From positions 165,891,226 through 165,955,225 of the forward strand of contig OV884011.1 of NCBI GenBank assembly GCA_930367205.1: a DNA stretch of 64,000 bases. Direction: 5' to 3'. Source of the stretch: Acanthosoma haemorrhoidale (taxonomy: Eukaryota; Arthropoda; Insecta; Hemiptera; Acanthosomatidae). The translations under genes were made by a program, and so were the position numbers. Positions 30,265 through 40,490 of the stretch are shown piece by piece. Under the pieces are notes generated by a model. That model did no database searches, was not told where the DNA came from, and saw nothing but the letters and a program-made list of their open reading frames with translations. Numbering within the stretch: the stretch's first letter is position 1; each line of letters starts with the position of its first letter.

Positions 30265-33200
30265 CTAAAACATATCACGTAAATTTGAAAAACAGAAAAG
30301 TACTGTCATATAAATGCATTAATTTGTTTTACTTAAATACCTTACATAAGAAGATTACATTAAGAATAAAAGCAGAACGGTAACTCAACCTGAATTATAA
30401 ATCCATCATATACATATTCATTCATTATGCTATCTCCATGCAACAGAAGACATATTAGATATGAAGCAATTACACATTGGTTATTGACAAAAGGTTAAAG
30501 AGTTAAGAACTAGTTTATTAGAGGATCTTTAAATCAATTATGAACTAAATTATTTGTTTATTTTTTCAAAATCAAAAACCCTAATATAATCCATTTCCTT
30601 CAGATTTATATAAACTTTTTTTTTATAAGCTAAAACTCGGAATGTATGCTCTTAGCATTCCAAGACCACATAAAAATATCCCAGATCCTATCCTATACCT
30701 ACCTCTTCTGAGCACATCTTATGAGCGTCCTTGACAACCAAATATTTAAATGAAATAAAAAATTAAAAATTATGGGGGCTGTAAACAAATATCAATTTAA
30801 AGAATATATCATATTTGTTTTTTTAGATACAAAAAAATATTTTCACCTATTTTACTTCACAGATTAGTTCTTAATTCACAAATTATTTCTGGATGCGATA
30901 AAATTATTTACATTCAAAATGGTTATTTTAAACATTAAAAGAAAGCTTGCAAATAACCAAATCAATGACAAAAAAATTATTAATGTTGGCTTAGAGCTCA
31001 TAAAATGCTCAATTTCTGTAGCTGGCTCTCAAAACTTAATTTAATTGGAACACCTTTAAAACAATATTTATTTTATTGACTTTAAATTCTTATCCAAGGA
31101 GAAAAATCAGACCTTCAAATCTATCTTATCAACAATCTTTATTGTGCAATAATTACAATCTGCCTTTTATAAGGCAATAATAATACAGATAAATGATCTC
31201 ATTCATACCATATTTACAGTCATCATTCACTCGCTCATTCATACAATAGGACATGATTGGAGAAACTGGCCATTGCCAGGACTCCCACTGTCACGCGATT
31301 ATAGCAGGTCACGAGGCCACTGCCGTTTCAGTCTCCGAGGAGGATTATAGGGATCAGTGGCGCAGTGCAAAGACTGTGCTACAGGATTAAGGTGGTTGGA
31401 AAGGCTACTGTGGAATTTCATAAACTTGGAAGGGATGAGTTCTAGAATGTAGGGTATATTAAGGTCGTTATGAAGGGTTTTGTTGCTGACATAATAAGGG
31501 GCATTTACTATTGTTCTCAGGACTTTGGATTGAAAGGATTGGATCGCTTGATGTTCGACTTTTTTGCTGTCCCCCATAGCTCTGTTCCGTATGTCCAGAT
31601 TGGTTTAAGTATAACTTTGTAGATTAGTAGTTTATTTTCTATTGAGAGATGGGATGTTCTTTGAAGTAGTCTGTACAGTTGTCCAAAGCGTCTGTTTAGT
31701 TCTTGTCTTTTTAGTCTCGTATGTGGGTTCCAGGTCAGTCGTTTGTCGAGATGGAAGCCTAAGTACCATACTGTCTCGGTTACAGGGAGAGGAATAGAAT
31801 TAAAATAAACTAGTGGACAAGTCTTGCGACAAAGGGTGAAGGTAATGTGGGAGCATTTGCTTCATTAACTTTGATCCGCCATTGATTGCACCAATACTCG
31901 ATCTCGTCGAGGTGTTTTTGAAGGTTATGGGATGCTATGTCGGGGTCTGGGTGGGATGACAAGACTGCAGTGTCATCTGCAAATGTGGCCAAGAAGGTAT
32001 TGGGAATAGAGGGGACATCAGCGGTGTATAGGTTATAGAGGATGGGGCCTAGGACACTGCCCTGTGGAACTCCTGGATTTATGGGATAGTAGTTAGAGTA
32101 TTCTAAACCACAGCGGACTTGGAAGAAGCGGTTTGAAAGGTAGGACTGTAGGATTAGGAAAAGGGTCTGTGGTAAATGTCTTTTGAGCTTGTAGAGCAAA
32201 CCTGCGTGCCAAACCCTGTCAAAAGCTTGAGCTATATCAAGAAAGGCAGCAGTGCAATACTTTTTGGTTTCAAGGGCTGAGGAGATGTGATCAACAATGC
32301 GAAGGCCTTGTTGAGCAGTGGAATGTCGTTGGCGGAAACCAAACTGGTGTGTGGGAAAAATGTTTTTGGATTCAACAATTGGAAGTAGACGTTTTAGTAG
32401 GAGTTTCTCAAATATTTTTGAGAGGATAGGGAGTAGGCTAATTGGACGGTAAGATGAGGCGTCATTGGGTGGTTTACCGGGTTTGGCGAATAGGACAATA
32501 ATGGAATGTTTCCAGAGGAGAGGATAGGGAGTAGGCTAATTGGACGGTAAGATGAGGCGTCATTGGGTGGTTTACCGGGTTTGGCGAATAGGACAATAAT
32601 GGAATGTTTCCAGAGGAGAGGAAAGTGCGTCATTCGGATAATGCAATTATATATGTAGGTTAGGAAGATTATGGCTTTAGGAGGAAGTTGTTTGAGAATT
32701 TCAGGAGTTAGGAGATCATATCCAGGGGATTTTCTGTAAGGTAAGTTTTTCAGAAGGTATTTGACCTCAGAGGGATTAACAGCTTTTGGTGGAAGAAAGA
32801 GAGGAATAGGTGAAGTGAGGAAATCGTCCACAGTTGTGCTGTGAGTATGGCTTTGATGAGAAAGGTGAGGTGTGAAAGTATGGGTAAGATGCAGAGCAAA
32901 TTCCTCCGACCTATCCCCATCCGAGGCTGCCCAGGACCCATCATCACGACGGATTGGTTGTGAAACAGGTTGATACTTTAGGATTTTTTTGGTTACATTC
33001 CACAAGGAGTTATCCCTGGTAGACAGAGAGGAGAGGTAGGAATTGAAAGAATCAGAACGAAAGGATGCCAATCGCCGCTTTACCAATCGGCAGTACTGAT
33101 TGTACAAGCGGCGATCAGCAGGATGCCGGGATCTTTGCCACACTGTTCTAGAGTGGCGTTTGGATTTGATTAGATCTTTGAGATGCTGAGGTAAACGATT

Positions 33201-35433
33201 ATGATTGTGGATTCTTGGGTGACAATGCCTCCCAAGCCGACCCCTGGATCAGAGTAGTGAAGGAATGCACTGCATCATCTAGGTCTTGGGATGTTTTCAG
33301 AGGTACTTAGAGGTCTACAGAGTCTGTAAGAATCTGGCGGAAGTGGTCCCAGTCAACTGGGCCCCTAATGAATGAAGGAGGAGGCAGTTTGTGAATTGGA
33401 TTTAGGGAAATAGTTAATAATAAGGGGCTATGATCGGAGGAGAGGTCATCGAGGCGCTTGAGTGAATAGTTTAGTGTTCCTAAACTATTGTAGAAGAAAA
33501 AGTCAAGATCAGGATTTCGGTTGGGATCTGATGGCCATATATCTCTGCAACCTGAGAAATCTTAGATGTAGGTGAACAGCCGAGACTGTTTTACGTTTAA
33601 TTATTTAATAATACTTGTTGTAAAAGTATTTTAACTCATAGTTAATCAGCTGTTGTAACTAATCAAGGTATTGTAGAAATTACCTTTGAAATTTCACATA
33701 AATTAAATAGCATATCTATTTTAGGCCCCTCAATCTGTAGAGCCGCTCCCTTCAACCTCAGTAACTATCACAATCGAGCAATGACTTTTGCAAACATTCT
33801 CTTTACTCTACTGATTATTAAATTATTTATGCACATGCTGTCTTTGCCGGTTAAGAGTAAAATTTACTATAAGTTTACCATTTCCTTAAAAATAGGATAA
33901 AAACTTATTTAAATACCATATTTTTCAGCAGTCCAAGTAGTGAAAATTGGCCGCTTTCCAGTTCTGCTCATTTTGTCAAGTTTCTCTATCGCTTTAAAAT
34001 TCTTCATGAGCTGTTCTATTTTGTTAACAACCGAATTCTGAAACAATGACAAGTGTTAAGACAGATACTTCAAGAACATTAAAAATATTTAGTTAATCTA
34101 ACGACCCAGTCGGTGTTAAGTGCAACACACGAGTCTTGTAGCGATTACTGGCAAATGTATTAGTCCAATATATCATATTGCAAAACAGAGAAAATTTCCT
34201 TGTCAGCAAAAGATCATCATGATCCAACCACTTTTCACATTTAATTAGATTGTCTATACTTTCGATAATTGTATTTTAACCAGGTTTGGAGGAATATACA
34301 TTTAAAAATAATTTTAATACCCACTATCTTACAATAAACAAAGAGCTGATACAGAGGTAAGATCGGCAATACCTTAATGAAAGCATAGCCACTCCTTTTG
34401 GGTTTAACAATTTAGTTAATAACTGATGCCACAAAGTCTTGGGAGGTAATTTATTTAATCAGGAAAAATGTAAATGATACCATAGAAAAGAAATGCACCC
34501 AATGTTGTATTTTATACACTGAGAAATTTGGAAGATATCACTAAGCTAGAAAAATAAAATAAAATTTTATAATTTAATAAATATTGGTTATAAATTTTAT
34601 AGTAATGATTCTTTTGACCATTCTGTTCTAACAACAAATCAATTTTAATGTTCAAAACACACCAACAGAATTCCTACTGACAACTGAAACTTGCTAGGTT
34701 AATGAGAGGTATCAGCATTGTTTTGCTGTTACATGCTAAACCCATGCGACTGTTTTTCATGACATTTTTTCCCATTAAAAGTATTATATGTTAATAAATG
34801 TTGGGGCCACTATAGTGAGTACACTCACATATTTATTGATTGAACTTTTCACCAGTAAATTAACCCTAATTATTCTATCCAAACGGCTACGATACGTGAA
34901 GAAACACAACCAGAAGTATAAATTATTACCAGTTGAGAACAAATATCTTCCAGTTTGTCACAATCTTCTTGAAGCCCTTCTGGATATCCACATCTTGACG
35001 ACTTAGCTTTATTTCTGAAATAAAACAAGATTAAAGGAGCCACAATATAAACATCAAATTAGATAATGGAGGACAAGGTATAATTTAAAGTCAAGATAAC
35101 TTACAACTGTTCCAACTTTTTGTCAACGATCCCTTGTATGACATCCATTCCTGTAATGTGCAATTTGTTCCATTCTTGAATGATATTAAACAGTTCAGCT
35201 GCCGCATCCCTTACTGTTCTGGGAGTCCCTCTTAGTTGCCCTTTTTGTGCAGTAATAGGGCTTTCTGTAACTGAACAATTACCATTGACTATAAGTAAAA
35301 GTATTAACACATAATTTAACCGAATTACCTAATTTAACCTTGCGACTTTTAATGAAAATATATTCGATGAAGTACCTTTGACCGGTGAAAAAGTTGAAGA
35401 TGGGGAAGCGGGATCTGATCCTGGGGATCTCAT
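30068..35433 (-). CDS. CINP: CINP orthologue, five exons, 214 aa predicted
   Basis: Exons on the minus strand: 35433-35376, 35288-35105, 35014-34930, 34037-33917, 30264-30068 (stop TGA 30070-30068). All introns are GT-AG, phases agree at each join, and the total is 645 nt. The human protein is about 212 aa. The C-terminus AHQPYVDNALDFHLESMLKE followed by TGHR closely matches the known CINP end (W-HQPYV...HLESML-ETGHR). The middle is a coiled-coil-like region (CDKLEDICSQL, NKIEQLMKNFKAIEKLDKM). In vertebrates CINP binds CDK2 and CDC7, takes part in replication and ATR checkpoint signalling, and belongs to the SPATA5-SPATA5L1-C1orf109 AAA+ complex. Those roles are from the family, not visible here. 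Intron 4 (3.65 kb) holds a sense-strand LINE. No disruption of the coding part was seen. Confidence 0.93.
31299..31577 (-). pseudogene. LINE family 1 ORF2 C-terminus
   Basis: Encodes IQSFQSKVLRTIVNAPYYVS, the usual Jockey-group C-terminal motif, and ends PRRLKRQWPRDLL-stop. Similar C-termini occur at 43018-43242 and 43536-43729. Confidence 0.8.
31810..33143 (-). pseudogene. LINE family 1 reverse transcriptase
   Basis: The frame 33143-32394 carries the linker and fingers (YRKSPGYDLLTPEILKQLPP, SSYRPISLLPILS). It is broken by a 98-bp tandem duplication. The next part contains the palm: FLDIAQAFDRVWHAG (first aspartate), PGVPQGSVLGPILYNLY and the catalytic FADDTAVLSSHPD in the frame 32199-31810. 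The palm lost from the plus-strand copy is kept here. Confidence 0.85.
32424..32619 (-). repeat. 98-bp tandem duplication inside LINE RT
   Basis: 32424-32521 is repeated as 32522-32619, practically identical, starting GGATAGGGAGTAGG. It shifts the RT frame, as 98 is not a multiple of three. Confidence 0.9.
33144..33538 (-). pseudogene. LINE family 1 endonuclease, 3' part
   Basis: Minus strand broken frames equivalent to the DHSPLLLTI-to-linker region of the copy at 13248-14117. 5' truncated at about 33538. Small indels near 33250-33290. Confidence 0.7.
33539..33916 (-). other. CINP intron 4, remainder
   Basis: Intronic AT-rich DNA between the LINE 5' junction and exon 4; nothing else recognised. 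The part 30265-31114 is likewise plain intron. Confidence 0.6.
33917..34037 (-). CDS. CINP: CINP exon 4
   Basis: Acceptor ATTGTTTCAG, donor G|GTATTT. Encodes NSVVNKIEQLMKNFKAIEKL, then RTGKRPIFTTWTAEKY, which matches the conserved RPP-F-TW block of CINP. Confidence 0.9.
34930..35014 (-). CDS. CINP: CINP exon 3
   Basis: Acceptor TTTATTTCAG, donor GTAATA. Encodes GYPEGLQEDCDKLEDICSQL, the heptad-rich segment. The exon ends on a codon boundary. Confidence 0.88.
35105..35288 (-). CDS. CINP: CINP exon 2
   Basis: Acceptor TTACTTATAG, donor GTAAGT (consensus). Encodes GTPRTVRDAAAELFNIIQEW and NKLHITGMDVIQGIVDKKLE, parallel to the vertebrate RKIKDNAADWHNLILKWE-type helix. Joins exon 3 in phase 2; intron 2 is only 90 bp. 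Confidence 0.9.
35376..35433 (-). CDS. CINP: CINP exon 1 (coding part)
   Basis: ATG at 35433-35431; encodes MRSPGSDPASPSSTFSPVK and ends AAAG|GTACTT in phase 1. A proline/serine-rich N-terminus is usual for this poorly conserved end. The 5' UTR start is not visible. Confidence 0.8.
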
Positions 35434-35593
35434 GATTTAAAAAATGCTCTTTATCTTACAGAACAAACAGACGCATACAATCAAAGACAAATAATATTTA
35501 CAACCCTCACTAACAAGACAAAAATTGCGGTATTTGCAAATAACCAAGATACGTAAATACCGCGAAGTCCTTGGCAATTCTCTTAGCTTAAAG
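35434..35593. promoter_or_regulatory. Possible bidirectional promoter of CINP
   Basis: Short space between the CINP start codon and a plus-strand AAGATGGCGAC (ATG at 35594) that opens a 39-codon frame ending with TAA near 35710. No TATA box in good position on either strand. Compact head-to-head starts are common in insect housekeeping genes; this is inference only. Confidence 0.3.
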
Positions 35594-36144
35594 ATGGCGA
35601 CTAACCACTTAGATTCAATAGATCGATTGCTACAACTGGATTCCCAATTCAATATAATAGAAGAGTATTTATTTTTATATATTACTAATCAATTCATTAA
35701 TGAAAATTAATTATTGTTTCCATAATCGAGGTTTACCGTGCAGGATGTCGTGCCTCCTGCAAAAAAAAAACACTGCGTGAATGAAAGTTGTGAACACTAC
35801 GTTAATGACTGTCTTTAACTTGAAGAAATAACTCACAAAAACTGGACAACAAAACAGACAGACACGAGTGAATACATTAGGGTTTCTGTCTTTAAAAAAA
35901 ACGAATGAAACCCTAGCAATATATGAAGCGGAGTTGTCACTGAAAATTTATAAAAAAATTTATTTCGGACAGGTTTTTGATGTTTAAATTTTGCTATTGA
36001 TGTACAGTGGCACAGACTACTAAAACAAAGGAGAGATTACGGGTAATTTCGTTGAAATGCTGAGCATCGGCATTTTTACACAACGGTTAAGTTATGTAAA
36101 TATACAAATATACCAGAAGAAAAATACACGAAGACAAGATAATT

Positions 36145-36228
36145 ATGAATTCGTTTTCCCCGGTCCAGTTGGATGCAAAAGGAGATAATGAGGAAACGAC
36201 AAAAATTGTTGACAAGCAAAAGTTAAGG
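36145..36228 (+). CDS. Candidate first coding exon, unknown plus-strand gene
   Basis: ATG at 36145, 28 codons (MNSFSPVQLDAKGDNEETTK...), ending AAGG|GTAAGA, a consensus donor, in phase 0. Charged composition (D, E, K) looks coding. It is about 700 bases upstream of, and divergent from, CINP. No continuing exon was recognised in the window, so the next exon may lie beyond a long TE-filled intron or the call may be wrong. Confidence 0.3.
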
Positions 36229-37259
36229 GTAAGATTCTATAAGTTCAAATAGATACTGCTGTGACATCAACGTAATTGGTTGGAAGGGCAAATGTAAATT
36301 GAATCTAGATATTAAGGTGGGTGCTAGTCAAGTATTAACAAGTTGCAGATAGGAATGGATGGAGTGCAATGGATAAGGAGATGGTGATAAGTTTGCCTTA
36401 GAAACGGAAGTGATAATTAACATATATATATATATATAGTAAAGTTGTTTTACTCGGCAAAAACGTATTATATTGGGATTAAATTGTTCTCTAAAAATAG
36501 GATTTATCACTCGATCGAAGGAGGTTTTGATTAATAAGGATTTTCCTCAAGTATTTGTAGAAAATGAGATTAGGGATATGGGTACTTTAAAGTTTGAGGT
36601 TTGCAAAGATGCAAAGTATATGAGTCACCCAGGAGATTTGCTGTCGGAGTGAGGAAAAAATAATTACAGAGACTAGAAAAAATACTTAAATGTGATTTAT
36701 AAAATGGAACATCCAACTGAATGTACCAAATACTTAATGCAAACATGGTATTTGTAGTAACACCCATACGAAACAGTATTGATTGCAGCAAAGAAGTCAT
36801 CTTGTGACCAACCATAAGATTCTAAGTATTTCAACAGAGCTCGTAAATATTGCATTGAAGAATATTAAAGGCTACTCAATCAAGAACAAACCAATTTGTT
36901 ATTTATATCATCTGGGTAAAGCAAGCTTCCAAAACTCCAATTTAAATTAAGGGTGGTGAGTAATGACATAGACAACTAAATAACTGATGAAGGAAACTAT
37001 AAATCGCGAAATGGCTTGCTACTGTTTAGACGGGAAATAGGTTTACTATGCTGGCCCCTGGACTCACTAGTAGTTCAAAAAACAAAGTGTCTATTTGTCG
37101 GATCTTACGTTCCTCAAATGTCCATGTTGTGCCAACTTCTTCACCACGAATTAATAGAACGTTCGAATCTGAACCCTTTCACGGATCAGAAAACACCCAC
37201 CTACGTTTCCGTATTTTTATTAATAAATCTTCTCAGCGTCAGTTAAAAGAGGGGGGACT
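36229..37259. other. No gene seen
   Basis: AT-rich, with a short (TA)n run at about 36422-36438. Only short, unlikely frames. Confidence 0.4.
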
Positions 37260-37990
37260 AGTTCACGATCCCGATTCGGCCGGAGCTCACTAGGGTCGTG
37301 GGCATAGCCCGGCCTCTGACCTGCCTGTATAAGGTAGAAATTCGGAGCTTTTTTCATTCAGTTGGAGATTCAGATATCACGGGGTTTGTGTCGGTGACAC
37401 AAGAGTCACAAGGGCCCGTCGTACCTCTCGACCCCGACTTTTGAAGTGAACAATGCTCTCTCTTTCTCTCCACTGGCGCTTGCTGCTCTACTCTAACCAT
37501 AGCTTTCTTATTTAACTACTTTGGCAAATCTCTTTCCTAACCTTGCTATGTTTTATTTCGGCATTGTCAGACCCCACACCTTTGTAGTGGGACTCTCTGC
37601 GTTTGTCTCGCTAATGTTAGCACATCCTTGGAAGGAACCCCTTCCATACAGGCGACGGTCTACAAAATATCCCTAGTAGTGTCTCCCCCAGTGATCCATT
37701 CTGTCTCTCTCTGGTTCAAACTCGCCTTTGGGATTCGGGTGGTTTTCACCTACTCTCAGATACCGAGTGTGAATTTGGGGTTATTTTAAGCCCACGTAAA
37801 CTACCTTAAAACATAGTGCACTGTCGGAGTACACCTACTAAGATCTTATGGAGTCAATAAACAAAATACTTATTAAGCTGCCCACCGACTAGGCCGCCAG
37901 GAAAGGTCAAAGACCACAGGTTTGCCCATTTATCTCTTTCTTGACGCCCACCGAGCAGTGACTTCCCCCTGGCGGGTGCCTCCCTGACAG
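37260..37990 (+). repeat. LTR-like block, type unknown
   Basis: GC-richer than its surroundings. It has a TATA-like GTATAAGG (about 37326) with an initiator-like TCATTCAGTTGG downstream, an AATAAA near 37857, and a possible CA-type end at ...CCCTGACA. That is the U3-R-U5 order of an LTR of about 700 bp. No second copy or internal region is present here, so it may be a solo LTR. Confidence 0.35.
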
Positions 37991-38309
37991 TCTAGTAGGA
38001 GTGTTACCATCGAACCTTATTTAATTTTTTCTCTCGAGGTAATGTCCCAGAATCACTAATTTTTTATGCAACTTATAAATTGAATAATATAAATAAACCG
38101 CTTTATATTATTATGGCAATAAATGGAAATAGTCAAGGTGAAATGATATGTGTTTTTCTATTGGCAAACAACTGCCAGAAACATCAAAGTGATGTTCAAA
38201 ATTTTCAAAATAAATAATCCAGAATGGATCAAGATTCAGTCAATAATAACGCATAGAGATTTGAGAGAAAGACAAACTTTACAATAGATTTTTAAACTGT
38301 CTAGCTCCA
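37991..38309. other. No gene seen
   Basis: AT-rich non-coding DNA without recognisable repeats. Confidence 0.4.
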
Positions 38310-38414
38310 GCCTAAGTATTAGTTTTGTTGATCCTAATTGAGCCTAAGTTTTGTTGATCCTAATTGAGCCTAAGTTTTGTTGATCCTAATTGAGCCTAAG
38401 TATTGTTGATCCTG
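38310..38414. repeat. 26-bp tandem repeat, about four units
   Basis: Unit GAGCCTAAGTTTTGTTGATC plus CTAATT. The first and last units have small variants (TATTAG and TATT in place of TTTT). Confidence 0.9.
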
Positions 38415-39846
38415 GCGCTCCATATATAATGCTGCTTCAATGGCCTCCTGTAGATTCTGTCATTATGCAAATATGATGTATGAGATGATATGATGGTATG
38501 CAATGATACAAAGAAATGCAATAGGAGGATATACATAGAAATAAGAGGTATGAGGGCCCAATGTCAAATACACTTGACCATCTGCAAACTGCACAAAATC
38601 ATCATCAACACCTCTCTTCTAAAGCCACTCTAAGCGACTAACAACTAAATAATTCTTTCAAGCACCGATAAACAAAGCAACTCCCAGTGTTCTTCTCAGC
38701 TGTTCCAACTACTGACATACTTCCTAGCTGTTACATTCACTACTTGTTTGAAATATAAACTTTTTAGAATTTATTTTATATCATTTAACATTTTATATAA
38801 TAAAATAATCCTTCTCTCAAATTATTTCTAAAAAAAGAAAATTACCTAATATACTAAATGATTCTGTCATATAGTAGCGATCGTACATATATTAATTGAA
38901 TACTTAGTTAAATATTGGATTAAATATTATCTAATGCTTGTTATAACATAAAGGTCAGTTGATGAACCCATTATTTATTGGTTTAAGTCTTAACATTGTT
39001 GATCGATAAAGGTTGTTCGATTCGACAACTGAATTTTTATTTTCATAATAAAACCATTTATCTGATATAAATGAAATATTTATTTTTTATTACTGCTATA
39101 AAGGTATATGCAACCAAATTTACTTGTTTTCTCTTATTATCTATGTAGGAATAACCTCGCATACTTATCTAGATTAGAAAAGTAGATACTTTTCTAGATA
39201 ATTATTGATCACTTAAGAGGTATAAGGTCCATTGGGCATGCATAAATTCAAAACAGCAGAACCCAACCCCTATTACAAAGAAGTGGAATAAGTCCTATTT
39301 TTATTTAATCAACATTTCTGTAATCAAACAGTAAGTTGTTGTAAAGCACATTTCACCTGGGCTAGGGTAAAATACAAAACAAAAATACTGGTTGTTGGAG
39401 TATGATAGTGACCACATTTCTCTGAAATAGCTATCAAGAAACAGGGGAACCTTGACTACTGTTAAACCTTTTCATTTTTAGCACTCAAATATTCTGTTCA
39501 GCAGTGCAATTTTTAATTTTAGACTCAAATAATGTTCCTGTAGTGTCTTATAAATTGCTTACTGATACATATGTAGTTCTTCCTGTTGTCGAACAGGTGA
39601 CATAAATTAATTTGATCTTTTTTAAATAATTTTTCAAAATGTCACCAATTATTTTTCCATTAAAGGTAAAATACATGATTGTGTTCCTTCAAATAAACAT
39701 ACTTGTAGACTGAAAATCAAATAATTGTATTTATTCTGCTTTCAGTAAGATAGGTGAAAAAAAAAGTTAATATTCTCTGCAAAGACTTGTTTGATGCATA
39801 TATTTATAAGACTGTGTAAGAGAAAATATACCAAATTATTTCATGG

Positions 39847-39881
<35 letters not shown>

Positions 39882-40490
39882 TGCTTATTGTTTTTGTTTC
39901 TTAAGAGAAACATATTCAGCTTCAAATTTCAGACCGATTGGATCATTTTTCTTTGAACAAAAAAAAACTTTCTAAAAAAATGAAGAAAGCCTATTTTAAT
40001 TTTAAAAAAAGGCAATAATGAAATTTATTAAACCTAATATAAAAAATTAGGATAATAAAAGGATTAGGTGAGTATGCAATTTCATATGTTACTGGGTATA
40101 ATTTTCAATTTTTAAAAAATTGTCAATGATGGCGAAGAGGTATCATTTCTTCCCCATTCCAGTAAGTAAGGGTCCCAAAAAATCAGCAAAGACGGTCATC
40201 AATTTTTCAGGGCTTTCCAAATAATTATAATTTGTATGAAGGGTGTTGTTGGTAATTTTACAAACTTGACAGGTGTTGCATCTTCAATTTACTACAATGA
40301 CATTTTCCCTTAATTTTGGGGTGTAAGAGTCTTTCTTAATGAAATGCCCATATGTCTATGAATTTGATTAAATTTAATAATAAATTTTATCAATTGGTCA
40401 GATGGAACATACATCCTGTAGGTTTTGTTTTCTTTTTGAGAATAAGGTTGTTTTAAATTTCCAAAATTTTTTCAGCTATTGGGTTGGGGT
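38415..40490. other. No gene seen; poly-T tract
   Basis: Strongly AT-rich, no open frame of note. A poly-T run of 28 lies at about 39851-39878, possibly the tail of an old minus-strand LINE or SINE, but no body was recognised to its right. Confidence 0.4.

Larger units (their letters stand above)
31115..33538 (-). mobile_element. Jockey-like LINE family 1, 5' truncated, in CINP intron 4
   Basis: Minus strand, same sense as CINP. Begins inside the endonuclease (matching 13790-14100 of the plus copy), keeps the linker, RT fingers, palm and C-terminus, and ends after an AATAAAG near 31140, with no long poly-A. The 5' truncation is typical of incomplete reverse transcription. Insertion into an intron leaves the gene reading frame untouched. 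Confidence 0.85.

Noticed and set aside
35594..35710. Short plus-strand frame from AAGATGGCGAC as a gene
   Set aside because: Thirty-nine codons only, AT-run at the end and no donor site; kept only as a possible transcription start next to CINP.
38310..38414. CRISPR array
   Set aside because: The units are directly adjacent without spacers, and the window is animal nuclear DNA.
39851..39878. Poly-T tract as proof of a LINE insertion
   Set aside because: No LINE body or target duplication could be seen beside it.
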